NCBI GenBank assembly: GCA_001804805.1
Contig: MHBH01000063.1
Span: 1-64,000 of the forward strand
DNA: 64,000 nt
Source: Lentisphaerae bacterium GWF2_49_21
GTDB lineage: Bacteria > Verrucomicrobiota > Lentisphaeria > Victivallales > GWF2-50-93
Direction: 5' to 3'
The notes under the pieces: model-generated
What the model was told of the DNA's origin: nothing
Seen by the model: only the letters and a program-made list of their open reading frames with translations
The model's database searches: none
Program-made: the position numbers and the translations under genes
Shown: piece after piece, positions 34,649-46,483 of the stretch
How the letters are laid out: each line of letters opens with the position of its first letter
Position numbering within the stretch: the first letter of the stretch is position 1

Positions 34649-36013
34649 ATGAATAAACAATCATCAAAATTCCCCTCCCAGCGTCCTGCGCCGGGCAAAC
34701 GCTGTTTTACCAGCAAGGCTGTTGAATATGCAATAGATGAAATCAAAGCAACCATCGCCGACAAGGAGCTTAGGTGGCTTTTCGAGAACTGCTTTCCGAA
34801 CACACTCGATACCACCGTCCATTACTACGAGAAAAAGGGCAGGCCCTTTACCTATGTGATCACCGGCGACATCGATGCGATGTGGCTGAGGGATTCGACC
34901 GCACAGGTCTGGCCTTATCTACCATTCGCCCCAAAGGACGAAAAACTTAAGAAGTTACTCAAGGGAGTCGTCAACAAACAGACAGAATTCGTATTGCTGG
35001 ATCCTTATGCGAACGCATTCTATGACGATCCGAAGAAGAAGAGCCATTGGTCCGGAGATCTGACCGAAATGAAACCCGGCGTCCATGAACGCAAATGGGA
35101 GCTTGATTCGCTGTGCTACGTGGTACGTCTAGCCCATGGATACTGGAAAAACACCGGAGATGTTTCAATTTTCGACAGCAGTTGGCGCAAGGCAATGAAG
35201 CTGATCGTGAAAACTTTAAAGGAACAGCAGCGCAAAGACAGCAACGGCCCCTATAAGTTCGAGAGGCGTACTGTCAATCCTACTGATACCCAGTGCGGAC
35301 GGGGATACGGGAATCCGACGCGCAAGGTCGGGCTGATACATTCGATGTTCCGTCCTTCTGACGATGGAACTATCTATCCGTTCCTGATCTCGTCAAACAT
35401 GTTCGCGGTGGTTTCCTTGAGGCAGCTGAATTATATTTTTTCAAAGCTCTTGGGAGATGAGCGGTTTGCCAGGGAATGTGAAAGGCTTGCCAAAGAGATT
35501 GATCAAGCTTTGAAAAAATATGCCATCGGAAGCCACTGCGTGGCCGGAAAAATTTACGCTCTTGAAGTCGATGGCTTCGGCAATAACTTGTTCATGGACG
35601 ATGCCAACGTGCCAAATCTTCTTTCTATCCCTTATCTGGGATACTGCAGGCTTGGTGATCCGCTTTACAGGAACACGAGGCGGTTTTCCCTGAGCAGATG
35701 CAATCCATGGTTCAACGAAGGGAAATTCGCAAAAGGCATAGGAGGTCCGCATGTCGGCCAAAAGAAGATCTGGCCGTTGGGACTGGTCATGCAGGCGCTT
35801 ACGAGTACCGATGACAGGGAGATCCTGTACTGCCTGAAAACTCTGAAGAACACTCATGCCGGCACAGGATTCATCCACGAATCGTTCCATGTGGACAACC
35901 CAAAAGATTTCTCCAGGAAATGGTTCGCCTGGGCGAATACGATCTTTGGGGAACTGATCGTGAAGCTGTATGAGAACAAGCCGAACCTGCTTAAGAAAAA
36001 GCTTTCTAAGTAG
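34649..36013 (+). CDS. GH125 exo-alpha-1,6-mannosidase (metal-independent alpha-mannosidase)
   Basis: About 454 residues, an (alpha/alpha)6 glycosidase of family GH125 that removes terminal alpha-1,6-mannose. The general-acid region GDIDAMWLRDST near residue 80 and the catalytic Glu in GTGFIHESFHVDNP near residue 410 are intact, as is the MFRPSDDGTIYPFLISSNMF segment. No signal peptide is present, so action on imported oligosaccharides is likely. The ATG at 34649 follows AAAGAG. The TAG stop is the first part of a dispersed repeat that also supplies the stop of birA on the other strand. Confidence 0.92.
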   Translation: MNKQSSKFPSQRPAPGKRCFTSKAVEYAIDEIKATIADKELRWLFENCFPNTLDTTVHYYEKKGRPFTYVITGDIDAMWLRDSTAQVWPYLPFAPKDEKLKKLLKGVVNKQTEFVLLDPYANAFYDDPKKKSHWSGDLTEMKPGVHERKWELDSLCYVVRLAHGYWKNTGDVSIFDSSWRKAMKLIVKTLKEQQRKDSNGPYKFERRTVNPTDTQCGRGYGNPTRKVGLIHSMFRPSDDGTIYPFLISSNMFAVVSLRQLNYIFSKLLGDERFARECERLAKEIDQALKKYAIGSHCVAGKIYALEVDGFGNNLFMDDANVPNLLSIPYLGYCRLGDPLYRNTRRFSLSRCNPWFNEGKFAKGIGGPHVGQKKIWPLGLVMQALTSTDDREILYCLKTLKNTHAGTGFIHESFHVDNPKDFSRKWFAWANTIFGELIVKLYENKPNLLKKKLSK

Positions 36014-36110
36014 GGACGGGCTTTCTGTGTCCGGCGTAGCCATTGAGCGAAGTCGGAAGCCTGTTCCTTTCTTAAAGCTGAAGATGGTACATGCTAAAGC
36101 ACGTACCTAC
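36010..36110. repeat. GTAGGGAC...GTACCTAC intergenic element, copy 3
   Basis: A 101-bp element that fills the convergent spacer between the mannosidase and birA genes. Its left GTAG gives the TAG stop of the mannosidase; its right CTAC gives, on the minus strand, the TAG stop of birA. Confidence 0.75.
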
Positions 36111-36844
36111 TTGAACTTCACCGACACATCACCACTGTAGAGCTTGCGGGTGTGGCCGTCGGGGAGAGTCAGGATAAGTGAACCGTCTTTTCCTATGTCC
36201 TTGAATACTCCGCTCACCTGGAATCCGGATTCAGGAATTATGTCAATGTTTTTCCCGATGAGGATGTTTTCCTTCTTCCAAGTCTTGAAAAGGAGATCTG
36301 GGGAATTGACAGCTATCCCATAGTTCCTGATCAGTTCCGAGTGAAGAGATATTGCGAATTTCAGGATGTCCGCTTCCTTTCCGGTTTCCGCGTAGACCGA
36401 TGTCGCCTTCAGCCTGTTGGTCTCAAAATAGTCCCTGCCGATGTTGAGATTCACACCTATACCGACGACGGCGCCGTCGGACTTGTTGTAGTTCTCTGGG
36501 CAGTGCCTTTCGGAGAGGATGCCTGCGATCTTCAGCGTCTTTGTGAAGACGTCGTTCGGCCATTTGATCCAGAAAGGGATCCCGGGAGCGAACTTCCTGA
36601 TCGTCTCTATGGCGGAAACTGCGCCGATATAGGTGTTCTGAGCCGGATGCAGGGGCTTCTTTATGACGAAACTCGCGTAGATGTTTCCAATAGGGGAGAG
36701 CCATTTCCTTCCACGACGGCCTTTTCCTTCGCTCTGTTCCTTTGCAAGCACCAGCGTCGAGTCCGCCAGCTCTGCGAACTTCGCAAGCGCGTACCTGTTC
36801 GTCGAATCGGTCTTCTCAAGCATTATTATCTGCGATTTTTCCAT
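36107..36844 (-). CDS. birA: biotin--[acetyl-CoA-carboxylase] ligase, catalytic form without DNA-binding domain
   Basis: About 245 residues. The biotin-binding glycine-rich loop reads EGKGRRGRKWLSP, followed by FWIKWPNDVF and VGIGVNLN, all diagnostic of the BPL/LplA catalytic domain. The N terminus begins directly with IIMLEKTDSTNRYA, so the helix-turn-helix repressor domain of E. coli BirA is absent and this enzyme should not regulate biotin synthesis. The C-terminal SH3-like domain is present. The ATG at 36844 is chosen; the frame extends to 36859. One perfect iterated palindrome lies at 36773. Confidence 0.93.
   Translation of the reverse strand: MEKSQIIMLEKTDSTNRYALAKFAELADSTLVLAKEQSEGKGRRGRKWLSPIGNIYASFVIKKPLHPAQNTYIGAVSAIETIRKFAPGIPFWIKWPNDVFTKTLKIAGILSERHCPENYNKSDGAVVGIGVNLNIGRDYFETNRLKATSVYAETGKEADILKFAISLHSELIRNYGIAVNSPDLLFKTWKKENILIGKNIDIIPESGFQVSGVFKDIGKDGSLILTLPDGHTRKLYSGDVSVKFK
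36773..36785. repeat. iterated palindrome TGCGAANTTCGCA, perfect copy
   Basis: Inside birA; codes for Ala-Lys-Phe-Ala on the minus strand. Confidence 0.8.
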
Positions 36845-37092
36845 AAGAATAAGTTCCAACCTTGGTTGTTATGTCGCCACCCTGCGGGGGCTTTCATTTA
36901 TATTCTACATTTCTTTTCCACAGGCTTGCGCCATGTGGCTATATTATGTCACCCTCTGCGAGGGCTAGATTTGCAATCCAAAACTATATTAAGCCTCCGC
37001 AAGAGGTGAAATATCAGGTATGCCAAGTCTCTCCGAGACTGGCTTCCAGAAAGAAGTCGCTTTCGGAAAAAACTGGTTTAATTCTCTTGTTC
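36845..37092. other. gene-free spacer, first part
   Basis: No gene. It holds short imperfect repeats, including two versions of TTATGTC followed by CCACCCTGCGGGGGCT or ACCCTCTGCGAGGGCT (around 36868 and 36945), each able to form a GC hairpin. Confidence 0.4.
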
Positions 37093-37153
37093 GTAGTTAA
37101 GCCATTTTTGGCTGTGTTCTGACTCAAGGAACACGCAAAATTGAGTTAACTAC
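37093..37153. repeat. GTAGTTAA-type inverted-repeat element
   Basis: A 61-bp unit beginning GTAGTTAA and ending TTAACTAC, with an internal AGCCATTTTTGGCT hairpin and AAGGAACACGCAA. The unit at 43918-43981 is the same element in opposite orientation. Confidence 0.7.
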
Positions 37154-37180
37154 AAACAAATTCAGTAAAAGGAAAATGCA

Positions 37181-40712
<3,532 letters not shown>

Positions 40713-42668
40713 ATGGGAACAATCAGGATGATGATCTGCATTTCCGGAATAATCTCATTTTTGCTCGCAGGCTGTGCGAAGAAGATCGACGACAATACGC
40801 TCGTAAAGAATACCTACGACAAATATATGTCCACATTGTCATCCGGCAACCTCGAGGAGCTCAAGAAGCTGGTTGCAAAGGACAAGGCCACTGAACTCTC
40901 CAGCCCGCAGGCTCCCGCAATGCTTGAGATGATCAAGGCCATGATGCCCAAAAAATACACGGTCGGCAAGGTTACTGTCACCGGAAATGATGCCGAGATC
41001 GAGGTCGCCGGCGAGAATGAAGGACAGAAGATGACGGGAAACGTCAAGCTTGCGAAGGAATCTGGACAGTGGAAGATAGTGAAGGACAGCTGGAACGTTA
41101 CAATAGATCTGAATGCGGAAATGGATAAGCCTGCAGTTTCAAAGCCGGTACAAGGTACTGGCAAGACTGGCATCCCCGCGATCCATCAGACCTTGTCCGG
41201 ACATCAGGGAGATGTCAGCGGCATGATTTTCCTGCCATATGGAGAAAAACTTGTTTCTATCAGCTATGGCGATTATTCCGTCAGGACATGGGATATTACA
41301 AGCGGAAAGGAGACTGCCAGTCAGAAAATGGAGAATCGTCCTACATGTGTAATCCTCAAGCCGGACGGCAAATCCCTGCTTGTCGCCGATGTATATAAGG
41401 TCATCACGGAAATACCTATTAATGAAAAGGGTGAATTTGGAAGCTTGAAACCATTCATCGCTGAAGGCGGAACCTTTATGGCGTTGTCGAAGGACGGTAA
41501 AAAACTGGCGGTCGCAGACTTTCAGAAGCCTGTAAGGATTTTTGATGCCGCCACAGGAGCATTGCTGACGACCGTCAGCGGCAGTGACAAGATCCGCTGT
41601 CTTGTGTTCAGCCCTGACAATGAATTCCTGGTCGGTGGCGGTCAGGGAAACAGATACAAGGTCTGGAGCACCAAGGACTGGACCGAGAAGAGCTATGACA
41701 TAAAGAAAGTCTCCGCCGACTGTGAGATTACGGCTGTGGCTGTCAGCGCGGACGGGAAATATATGGCGACCGGGCACAACGACAGCAGTATCGTGATATA
41801 CGATTTCAAGCAGAGGAAGGAGATCAAGAACTACTACGTGCAGGATGCGTCCACTGCGGCCGTGGCTTTTTCTGCTGACGGCAAATGGCTTGTGACTGCG
41901 AACAGGAATATCGCTTACGTCTGGGATTCCGCGACTGGCAGGAAGCTGCACGAACTGAAAGGGCATTCCGAAGATGTCATGTCATTGGCGGCATGCATGG
42001 ATCCCTTTTCCATCGCGACAGGTGGAAAAGACAGGAAGATACTTATCTGGCGTGACGGACCGCCTCCTGCAGGAGCGGTTCAGCCTGCGCCAGCGGCGGA
42101 AGCTCCAAAGATTGCCGCCGGCCCATTGCTCGAGATAAGCGGATATAAGAACATGGTGCAGAATGCCGGAGCCAACGACGGCATGAGTTCCTGGAGGAGG
42201 GAGGGGGATGTTTCTATTGAGGCCGGCAAACCGGGCAATCCGTGTTTTGTGATGAAATACGGGGGCGAGTTCATGCAGAAGGTAGATCTGCCTGCTGATG
42301 CCGGGGGCAAGTATGCACTTTTCATTGCACGCGCCTCAAGCGACAGGGTTGAAGAGGGTGACCAGACGGGGCTTCCATATCTCTGGGGGCAGTGGGTAAA
42401 CAGGGCGGATCAGAACAGGTTTGACGGATATCTTAATGCCGACACGATGAAGCTTTCAAATGTAAAGCCGGGCGAATGGGGCGTGATATACGGGATATTC
42501 CAAGTTCCTGCGGTATCTGGAAAAGTCCTTCTAATAGTGAACCAGGCTGACGGTTCTACCCCGCAGAACGGATCTGCCGCGAAGGTGGACGATATCTGGA
42601 TGCTGGTTCTGGCCTCGGAAGCCGATGCCAGGAAAATGGTGGAGACTTACAAAAGGCTTGGCAAGTGA
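40713..42668 (+). CDS. WD40-repeat lipoprotein
   Basis: About 651 residues. The signal peptide ends in the lipobox LLAGC, so the protein is lipid-anchored and exported. After the lipobox comes an NTF2/DUF4878-like domain (KNTYDKYMSTLSSGNLEEL ... MKVTGNVKL-type strands, residues 20-130). Next is a seven-bladed WD40 propeller (blades such as LSGHQGDVSGMIFLP, FSPDNEFLVGGG, VSADGKYMATGHNDSSI and LKGHSEDVMSLAACM). A final unassigned beta domain follows. WD40 propellers mediate protein contacts. The ATG at 40713 has GGGAGG 6 nt upstream. It heads a run of secreted proteins (42735-45557). Confidence 0.85.
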   Translation: MGTIRMMICISGIISFLLAGCAKKIDDNTLVKNTYDKYMSTLSSGNLEELKKLVAKDKATELSSPQAPAMLEMIKAMMPKKYTVGKVTVTGNDAEIEVAGENEGQKMTGNVKLAKESGQWKIVKDSWNVTIDLNAEMDKPAVSKPVQGTGKTGIPAIHQTLSGHQGDVSGMIFLPYGEKLVSISYGDYSVRTWDITSGKETASQKMENRPTCVILKPDGKSLLVADVYKVITEIPINEKGEFGSLKPFIAEGGTFMALSKDGKKLAVADFQKPVRIFDAATGALLTTVSGSDKIRCLVFSPDNEFLVGGGQGNRYKVWSTKDWTEKSYDIKKVSADCEITAVAVSADGKYMATGHNDSSIVIYDFKQRKEIKNYYVQDASTAAVAFSADGKWLVTANRNIAYVWDSATGRKLHELKGHSEDVMSLAACMDPFSIATGGKDRKILIWRDGPPPAGAVQPAPAAEAPKIAAGPLLEISGYKNMVQNAGANDGMSSWRREGDVSIEAGKPGNPCFVMKYGGEFMQKVDLPADAGGKYALFIARASSDRVEEGDQTGLPYLWGQWVNRADQNRFDGYLNADTMKLSNVKPGEWGVIYGIFQVPAVSGKVLLIVNQADGSTPQNGSAAKVDDIWMLVLASEADARKMVETYKRLGK

Positions 42669-42734
42669 TTGCTTTGCGGATTTAACCGTCTCTTTCTTGC
42701 TAGTCTGTCCTTTCAGGGATAGATTGCTCGGATT

Positions 42735-43217
42735 ATGAAGATCAAAATCTATTTTATTCTAGCATTTCTTGCAGTGGTGGCTGGAGTTCTGCATGCTCTG
42801 CCGGGAACAGGGGGCGGGGCCAACTCCGGCATCGTGAATGCAAACCAGGATGTTGTCAATGTGGCCGTGGATAATTCCAAGGCCAATTCCGGCATTAAGA
42901 TGGGCGGTGCGGAATTCACGAACAGCCAGCTGATTCTCAACTACAACATCAAAGTGGACAATCTGGCGCTGAACAACTCGAAGATAAACTCAGGGATAGA
43001 TGCCGAACTGGCCGAGTTGAAGGACGCTGAAATCACGAACATCAATTCCAATGTCAGGAACCTGGCGATCGACGGCTCGAAAATCAATTCCGGGATATCT
43101 GCAAAAGGCGCAGTTATAGAGAAATCAAAGATAATCAACGAAAATTCCAATGTAGACAATACGGCGATCAAGAAGTCGAAGATCAACTCCGGTGTAAATC
43201 TTGGAGAGCAGGAATAG
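42735..43217 (+). CDS. small secreted repeat protein (SKINSGI repeats)
   Basis: 160 residues with a signal peptide (IYFILAFLAVVAGVLHA). The mature part is almost entirely four tandem repeats of about 33 residues, each with a core like NLALNNSKINSGI or NLAIDGSKINSGI followed by a variable acidic or basic stretch and a Ile-x-Asn-x-Asn joint. The alternating Asn/Ser/Ile pattern resembles beta-solenoid or curlin-like polymers. No known family is recognised. The next gene's ATG begins 2 nt after its stop, with the Shine-Dalgarno inside this gene, so the two are coupled. Confidence 0.8.
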   Translation: MKIKIYFILAFLAVVAGVLHALPGTGGGANSGIVNANQDVVNVAVDNSKANSGIKMGGAEFTNSQLILNYNIKVDNLALNNSKINSGIDAELAELKDAEITNINSNVRNLAIDGSKINSGISAKGAVIEKSKIINENSNVDNTAIKKSKINSGVNLGEQE

Positions 43218-43218
43218 C

Positions 43219-43770
43219 ATGGGAAAAGCCAATACATTTAAAATGATGTCCGCCATGTTCCTCCTTACGGTGTCGGTCGCCTTTTCCAATGGAGGCGAGG
43301 CTGATACGAAGTCTTATGTGGAGTTGGACCAGGGGATCGTAAAGGCCTATAATAACAATCCCAGGAATACAGCTGAAGTCTATGCCAATGCCATGCTGAT
43401 TCTCGAGAAGGCTTTGAAGGAGGAAGGCGGCAACGGTGAGGCCTGGCAGCTGAAGGCCCGGAAACTGATAACCGTATCCTGCTATTATGAGTGCACACAG
43501 TCCATTGATAAGAAACTTTACCGGCAGGCATATGTCTGGGCGAAGCGGGGCGAGAAGAACGGCACGTCTTTAGGGAAGGTCGGCGAAGTGCCGGTCAAGA
43601 ACCTTTATGACTATATGGCATTTGCAATGAATGAACTGAAGGAAATTCCGGTGGTCAAGAACAGCAAGCCGGAGGAACTGTCAATGCAGAATAAAAATGA
43701 ACAACAGAGCAAGAAATTGTATTTTTCTGATTGCGCATCAATCTTTGGATTTCACAGGAACCAAGATTGA
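43219..43770 (+). CDS. secreted helical (TPR-like) protein
   Basis: 183 residues with a signal-peptide-like N terminus (FKMMSAMFLLTVSVAFSNGG). The mature part is helical with alanine-rich repeats (NTAEVYANAMLILEKALKEEG, YRQAYVWAKRGEKNG) suggesting two or three TPR-like units. Function unknown. It follows the SKINSGI repeat protein almost directly, so both are probably made together, perhaps as a secreted polymer and its accessory protein. The last 20 residues (LYFSDCASIFGFHRNQD) do not fit the preceding helical pattern and may result from a 3' change. Confidence 0.68.
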   Translation: MGKANTFKMMSAMFLLTVSVAFSNGGEADTKSYVELDQGIVKAYNNNPRNTAEVYANAMLILEKALKEEGGNGEAWQLKARKLITVSCYYECTQSIDKKLYRQAYVWAKRGEKNGTSLGKVGEVPVKNLYDYMAFAMNELKEIPVVKNSKPEELSMQNKNEQQSKKLYFSDCASIFGFHRNQD

Positions 43771-43917
43771 CTCTGCATTTCAGTAAAACAAAGCGGCTAC
43801 GTATTCAGTAAACCATGTCGATGTCGTTTACTTAATCCGTAGTAAAAATAAAATGCAAAATCGCCTGATAAAATACAAGTTCCAGCGAAACCGGTCAAGT
43901 TCAGATTTGATTTGTTG

Positions 43918-43981
43918 GTAGTCAACGCATTATTGCGTGTTCCTTAACTGCAAAGCACACAGCCAATAATGGCTTAACTAC
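43918..43981. repeat. GTAGTTAA-type inverted-repeat element
   Basis: A 64-bp unit, reverse-oriented copy of 37093-37153, with GTAGTCAA/TTAACTAC ends and internal ACGCATTATTGCGT and AGCCAATAATGGCT hairpins. It ends 25 bp before the downstream start codon. Confidence 0.75.
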
Positions 43982-44006
43982 AAACAATTTCATCTGGAGA
44001 TAAAAA

Positions 44007-45557
44007 ATGGGTAAACATGCGGTAACTTTCATCGCTATATGCATTCCGTTCATGTTATTGACCCAGGGCTGTTCTTCCGTCGGTTCATACCAGTCCAAGG
44101 AAGTGACAGACAAATCCATCCGTAACGATATTCTCCAGCAGTGCTCCAGATATGAAGGGCCGATGCGCAATCCTGTCATCGTCATACATGGCTTCCTCGG
44201 CTCGAAACTGCGCAACAAAGGTACAGGGGAGGAGCTCTGGGGCTCGTTCAGCTTTATGGATTCTATTTTCGGACCCGGAGACCGGCAGATCCGCGATCTG
44301 GCATGCAGGATGTCAAAAGGAAGCAGCCTGACAGAACTGGACAAGACCGTGGAAGCGTACGCATTCCTGGAGATGGTCAAGGTCCAGATACTCGGAATTC
44401 CGTTCGATGTCAACGCCTATGAGGACATGCTGTCCATACTGCGGAATTCGGGATACACCCAGTATGAAAAGCCGTTGCCCGAAGGCAAGCACTTCTATTC
44501 GCTTTTCCCGTACTACTACGATTGGCGCCGTGATCTGCCGTATAACGCGGCCAGGCTGCACGAATACATCCTTGAGAAAAGGGCGTATCTGCAGAAGGAA
44601 TATGAGAGTCTTTACGGCATTAAGAATTATGATGTCCAGTTTGACATTGTCGCGCATTCGATGGGAGGGCTGCTGACCGGATATTATCTGAGATACGGAG
44701 ACGCGGATCTGCCTGCAGACGGTTCGCTGCCTGAGCTTACCTGGAAAGGCAGCCAATATATCGACAAAATTCTGATCGTCGGCACTCCCAATGCCGGATT
44801 TCTGGACACATGCAGTGAGTTGATCAACGGCTTGCAGGTTGCTTCCGGCACTCCGACTTATCCATCGGCGATGCTTGGAACATTCGCCACGTATTACCAG
44901 ATGATGCCGGTCTACGGCTTCCGCTCTGTGCTTTATGAAGACGACCCCAACGGTGCGGAAGTGGATATCTTCGATCCGGAGGTGTGGATTCAGATGAAAT
45001 GGGGGCTGGCCGATCCGGCTCAGGACAAATATCTGCAGGTAATCCTGCCCGAGGTCAAAGCTCCTTCTGAAAGAAGGGCCATTGCATTGGATCATCTTTC
45101 AAAATGCCTGAAACGAGCCAAGCAGTTTTCCAAGGCGATGGAGGTGAAGGCGAGACCGCCTGATGATGTTGCCATGTTCCTTTTTGCCGGCGACGCGATA
45201 CAGACCAGCCGTACCGCCATGGTGAACCGGAAGACCGGAGAATTCAAAGTCGTCGAATACGCCCCGGGCGACGGCAAGATCCTGATCTCCAGCGCGCTTT
45301 ACGATTTGCGCGAGGACGGCTACTGGACACCGTATATACGTTCGCCGATCACTTGGCAGGGAACCTTCTTCCTGAACGCCGCGCACATGGGGATAACCAA
45401 AAGCAGCGTCTTCAACAGCAATGCCTCCTTCTGCCTGCTTGTCACTCCGAGCCAGAAACAGGACAAGAGGGACAAGAAAACCCTTGAAAAACGACTGGAA
45501 CTGCCCAAGACGATACAGTACAAGGGCGACGGAATGTTCGACGAAAAGGACAAATGA
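44007..45557 (+). CDS. lipoprotein alpha/beta hydrolase, LCAT/PDAT-type acyltransferase or lipase
   Basis: 516 residues. The signal peptide ends in a lipobox-like LLTQGC. The alpha/beta hydrolase core shows the oxyanion strand PVIVIHGFLGSKL and the nucleophile elbow AHSMGG in DIVAHSMGGLLTGYYLRYG; GTPNAGFLD follows as in LCAT-family enzymes. The catalytic Asp and His lie further on but cannot be placed by eye. It should act on lipids in the envelope or outside. The ATG at 44007 has GGAG 7 nt upstream. A candidate terminator lies 35 bp after the stop. Confidence 0.87.
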   Translation: MGKHAVTFIAICIPFMLLTQGCSSVGSYQSKEVTDKSIRNDILQQCSRYEGPMRNPVIVIHGFLGSKLRNKGTGEELWGSFSFMDSIFGPGDRQIRDLACRMSKGSSLTELDKTVEAYAFLEMVKVQILGIPFDVNAYEDMLSILRNSGYTQYEKPLPEGKHFYSLFPYYYDWRRDLPYNAARLHEYILEKRAYLQKEYESLYGIKNYDVQFDIVAHSMGGLLTGYYLRYGDADLPADGSLPELTWKGSQYIDKILIVGTPNAGFLDTCSELINGLQVASGTPTYPSAMLGTFATYYQMMPVYGFRSVLYEDDPNGAEVDIFDPEVWIQMKWGLADPAQDKYLQVILPEVKAPSERRAIALDHLSKCLKRAKQFSKAMEVKARPPDDVAMFLFAGDAIQTSRTAMVNRKTGEFKVVEYAPGDGKILISSALYDLREDGYWTPYIRSPITWQGTFFLNAAHMGITKSSVFNSNASFCLLVTPSQKQDKRDKKTLEKRLELPKTIQYKGDGMFDEKDK

Positions 45558-45591
45558 AATATGATAAAATGCCTTGACATGGCAGAATATC

Positions 45592-45628
45592 ATGATAATC
45601 CGCCATCAGTGGGCAGATTATCATTTTT
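45592..45628 (+). terminator. candidate intrinsic terminator after the lipase gene
   Basis: ATGATAATCCGCC pairs, with G-T and one mismatch, to GGGCAGATTATCAT across a 6-nt loop and is followed by five T. Confidence 0.55.
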
Positions 45629-45689
45629 AAAATGATTGAAAATCTATAACAAATAAGTATTTTATTGGGTTAAATGGAAAGAGCCGCCT

Positions 45690-45920
45690 ATGACAGCTGT
45701 TGCTGAAAAAATCTATGAGGAAGTGCTTGATCTCCCTGCGGAAGAGAGGCTTCATCTCATTGACAAGCTTCTTCAAAGCGTTACTCCCATTGATAAATCC
45801 ATAGAAAAGGCCTGGATAGACGAAGCAGAGAGACGGTATAAGGAATACAAGGCAGGTAAGGTCAAGGCCATTCCCGGAGATGAAGTTTTCAGGAAAATCC
45901 AGCGTCGGCTAAAGAAATGA
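45690..45920 (+). CDS. addiction-module antitoxin, TIGR02574-like
   Basis: 76 residues. The sequence pattern (EEVLDLPAEERLHLIDKLLQS, then IEKAWIDEAERRYKEYKAGK and the IPGDEVFRKIQ ending) is that of the short addiction-module proteins encoded upstream of RelE/ParE-type toxins. It would neutralise the toxin and autoregulate the operon. The next gene overlaps by 4 nt (ATGA), the usual arrangement, but that toxin gene is not intact. Confidence 0.85.
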   Translation: MTAVAEKIYEEVLDLPAEERLHLIDKLLQSVTPIDKSIEKAWIDEAERRYKEYKAGKVKAIPGDEVFRKIQRRLKK

Positions 45921-46279
45921 AATATAGATTCCTCCCTGCCGCAGAAACTGACCTTATTGAGTCCATCGACTATTACGAGCAATGCCAGAATGGGCTTGGA
46001 ACAGATTTTTCCATTGCCAACTTCTTGAATTTTGTCGCTGCGTTCGATTACAAAAAATCCAAGTATGAGCGGTTTGAAGACGATTTCCCGAATCCAAATG
46101 TAAGGGGAAAGTTAAGCATGATTGATAAATATGCCTTGCATAGGGAAAAGCTTGTTGGTTTAGATGTTATCAGGCTGAAGGATTATAAGCGTAGATTTTT
46201 CGTTTCGGAAAAAGTGAAGAAGCTTTTCGAGGAGTATAAGTTTACAGGATATTCTTTCATCGAAGTCGAATTGACCTGA
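45917..46279 (+). pseudogene. truncated RelE/ParE toxin fused to the C-terminal part of a DUF1629/imm11-like protein
   Basis: The 120-codon frame begins as a RelE/ParE toxin (KYRFLPAAETDLIESIDYYE, the typical first strand and helices) but stops resembling it at about residue 31 (near base 46009). The rest (DVIRLKDYKRRFFVSEKVKKLFEEYKFTGYSF, seen as RRFFVSEKVKKLFEEYKFTG) matches the C-terminal half of DUF1629/imm11-type proteins. The likely cause is a deletion that joined two genes in frame. The catalytic part of the toxin is missing, so toxicity is improbable. Confidence 0.65.
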
Positions 46280-46310
46280 AGCAGTCGGAGTTTAAATTAA
46301 GAAGTTTTAC

Positions 46311-46437
46311 GATTCGTCCTTTTTGAGGACGAATCCGTTGGAGTGCGCAGATATAATCTGCGCTTTTGATAATATATATGCAAAGGGAAGCGGTGACTCT
46401 GTCACGCGCCCTTCGACATGCTCAGGGCTCGCACTCC
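46311..46437. repeat. hairpin cluster with GGAGTGC/GCACTCC ends
   Basis: GATTCGTCCT and AGGACGAATC (46311-46335) form a terminator-like hairpin. GGAGTGCGC (46340) and GCACTCC (ending 46437) bound a unit that contains GCGCAGAT-ATA-ATCTGCGC and CCCTTCGACATGCTCAGGG. The ends are the same as those of the cloverleaf element at 57716-57825. Confidence 0.6.
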
Positions 46438-46483
46438 GGCGGTCAGTCCAAAGAGACTGACGTAATACAGAAAGAGAAAATTT

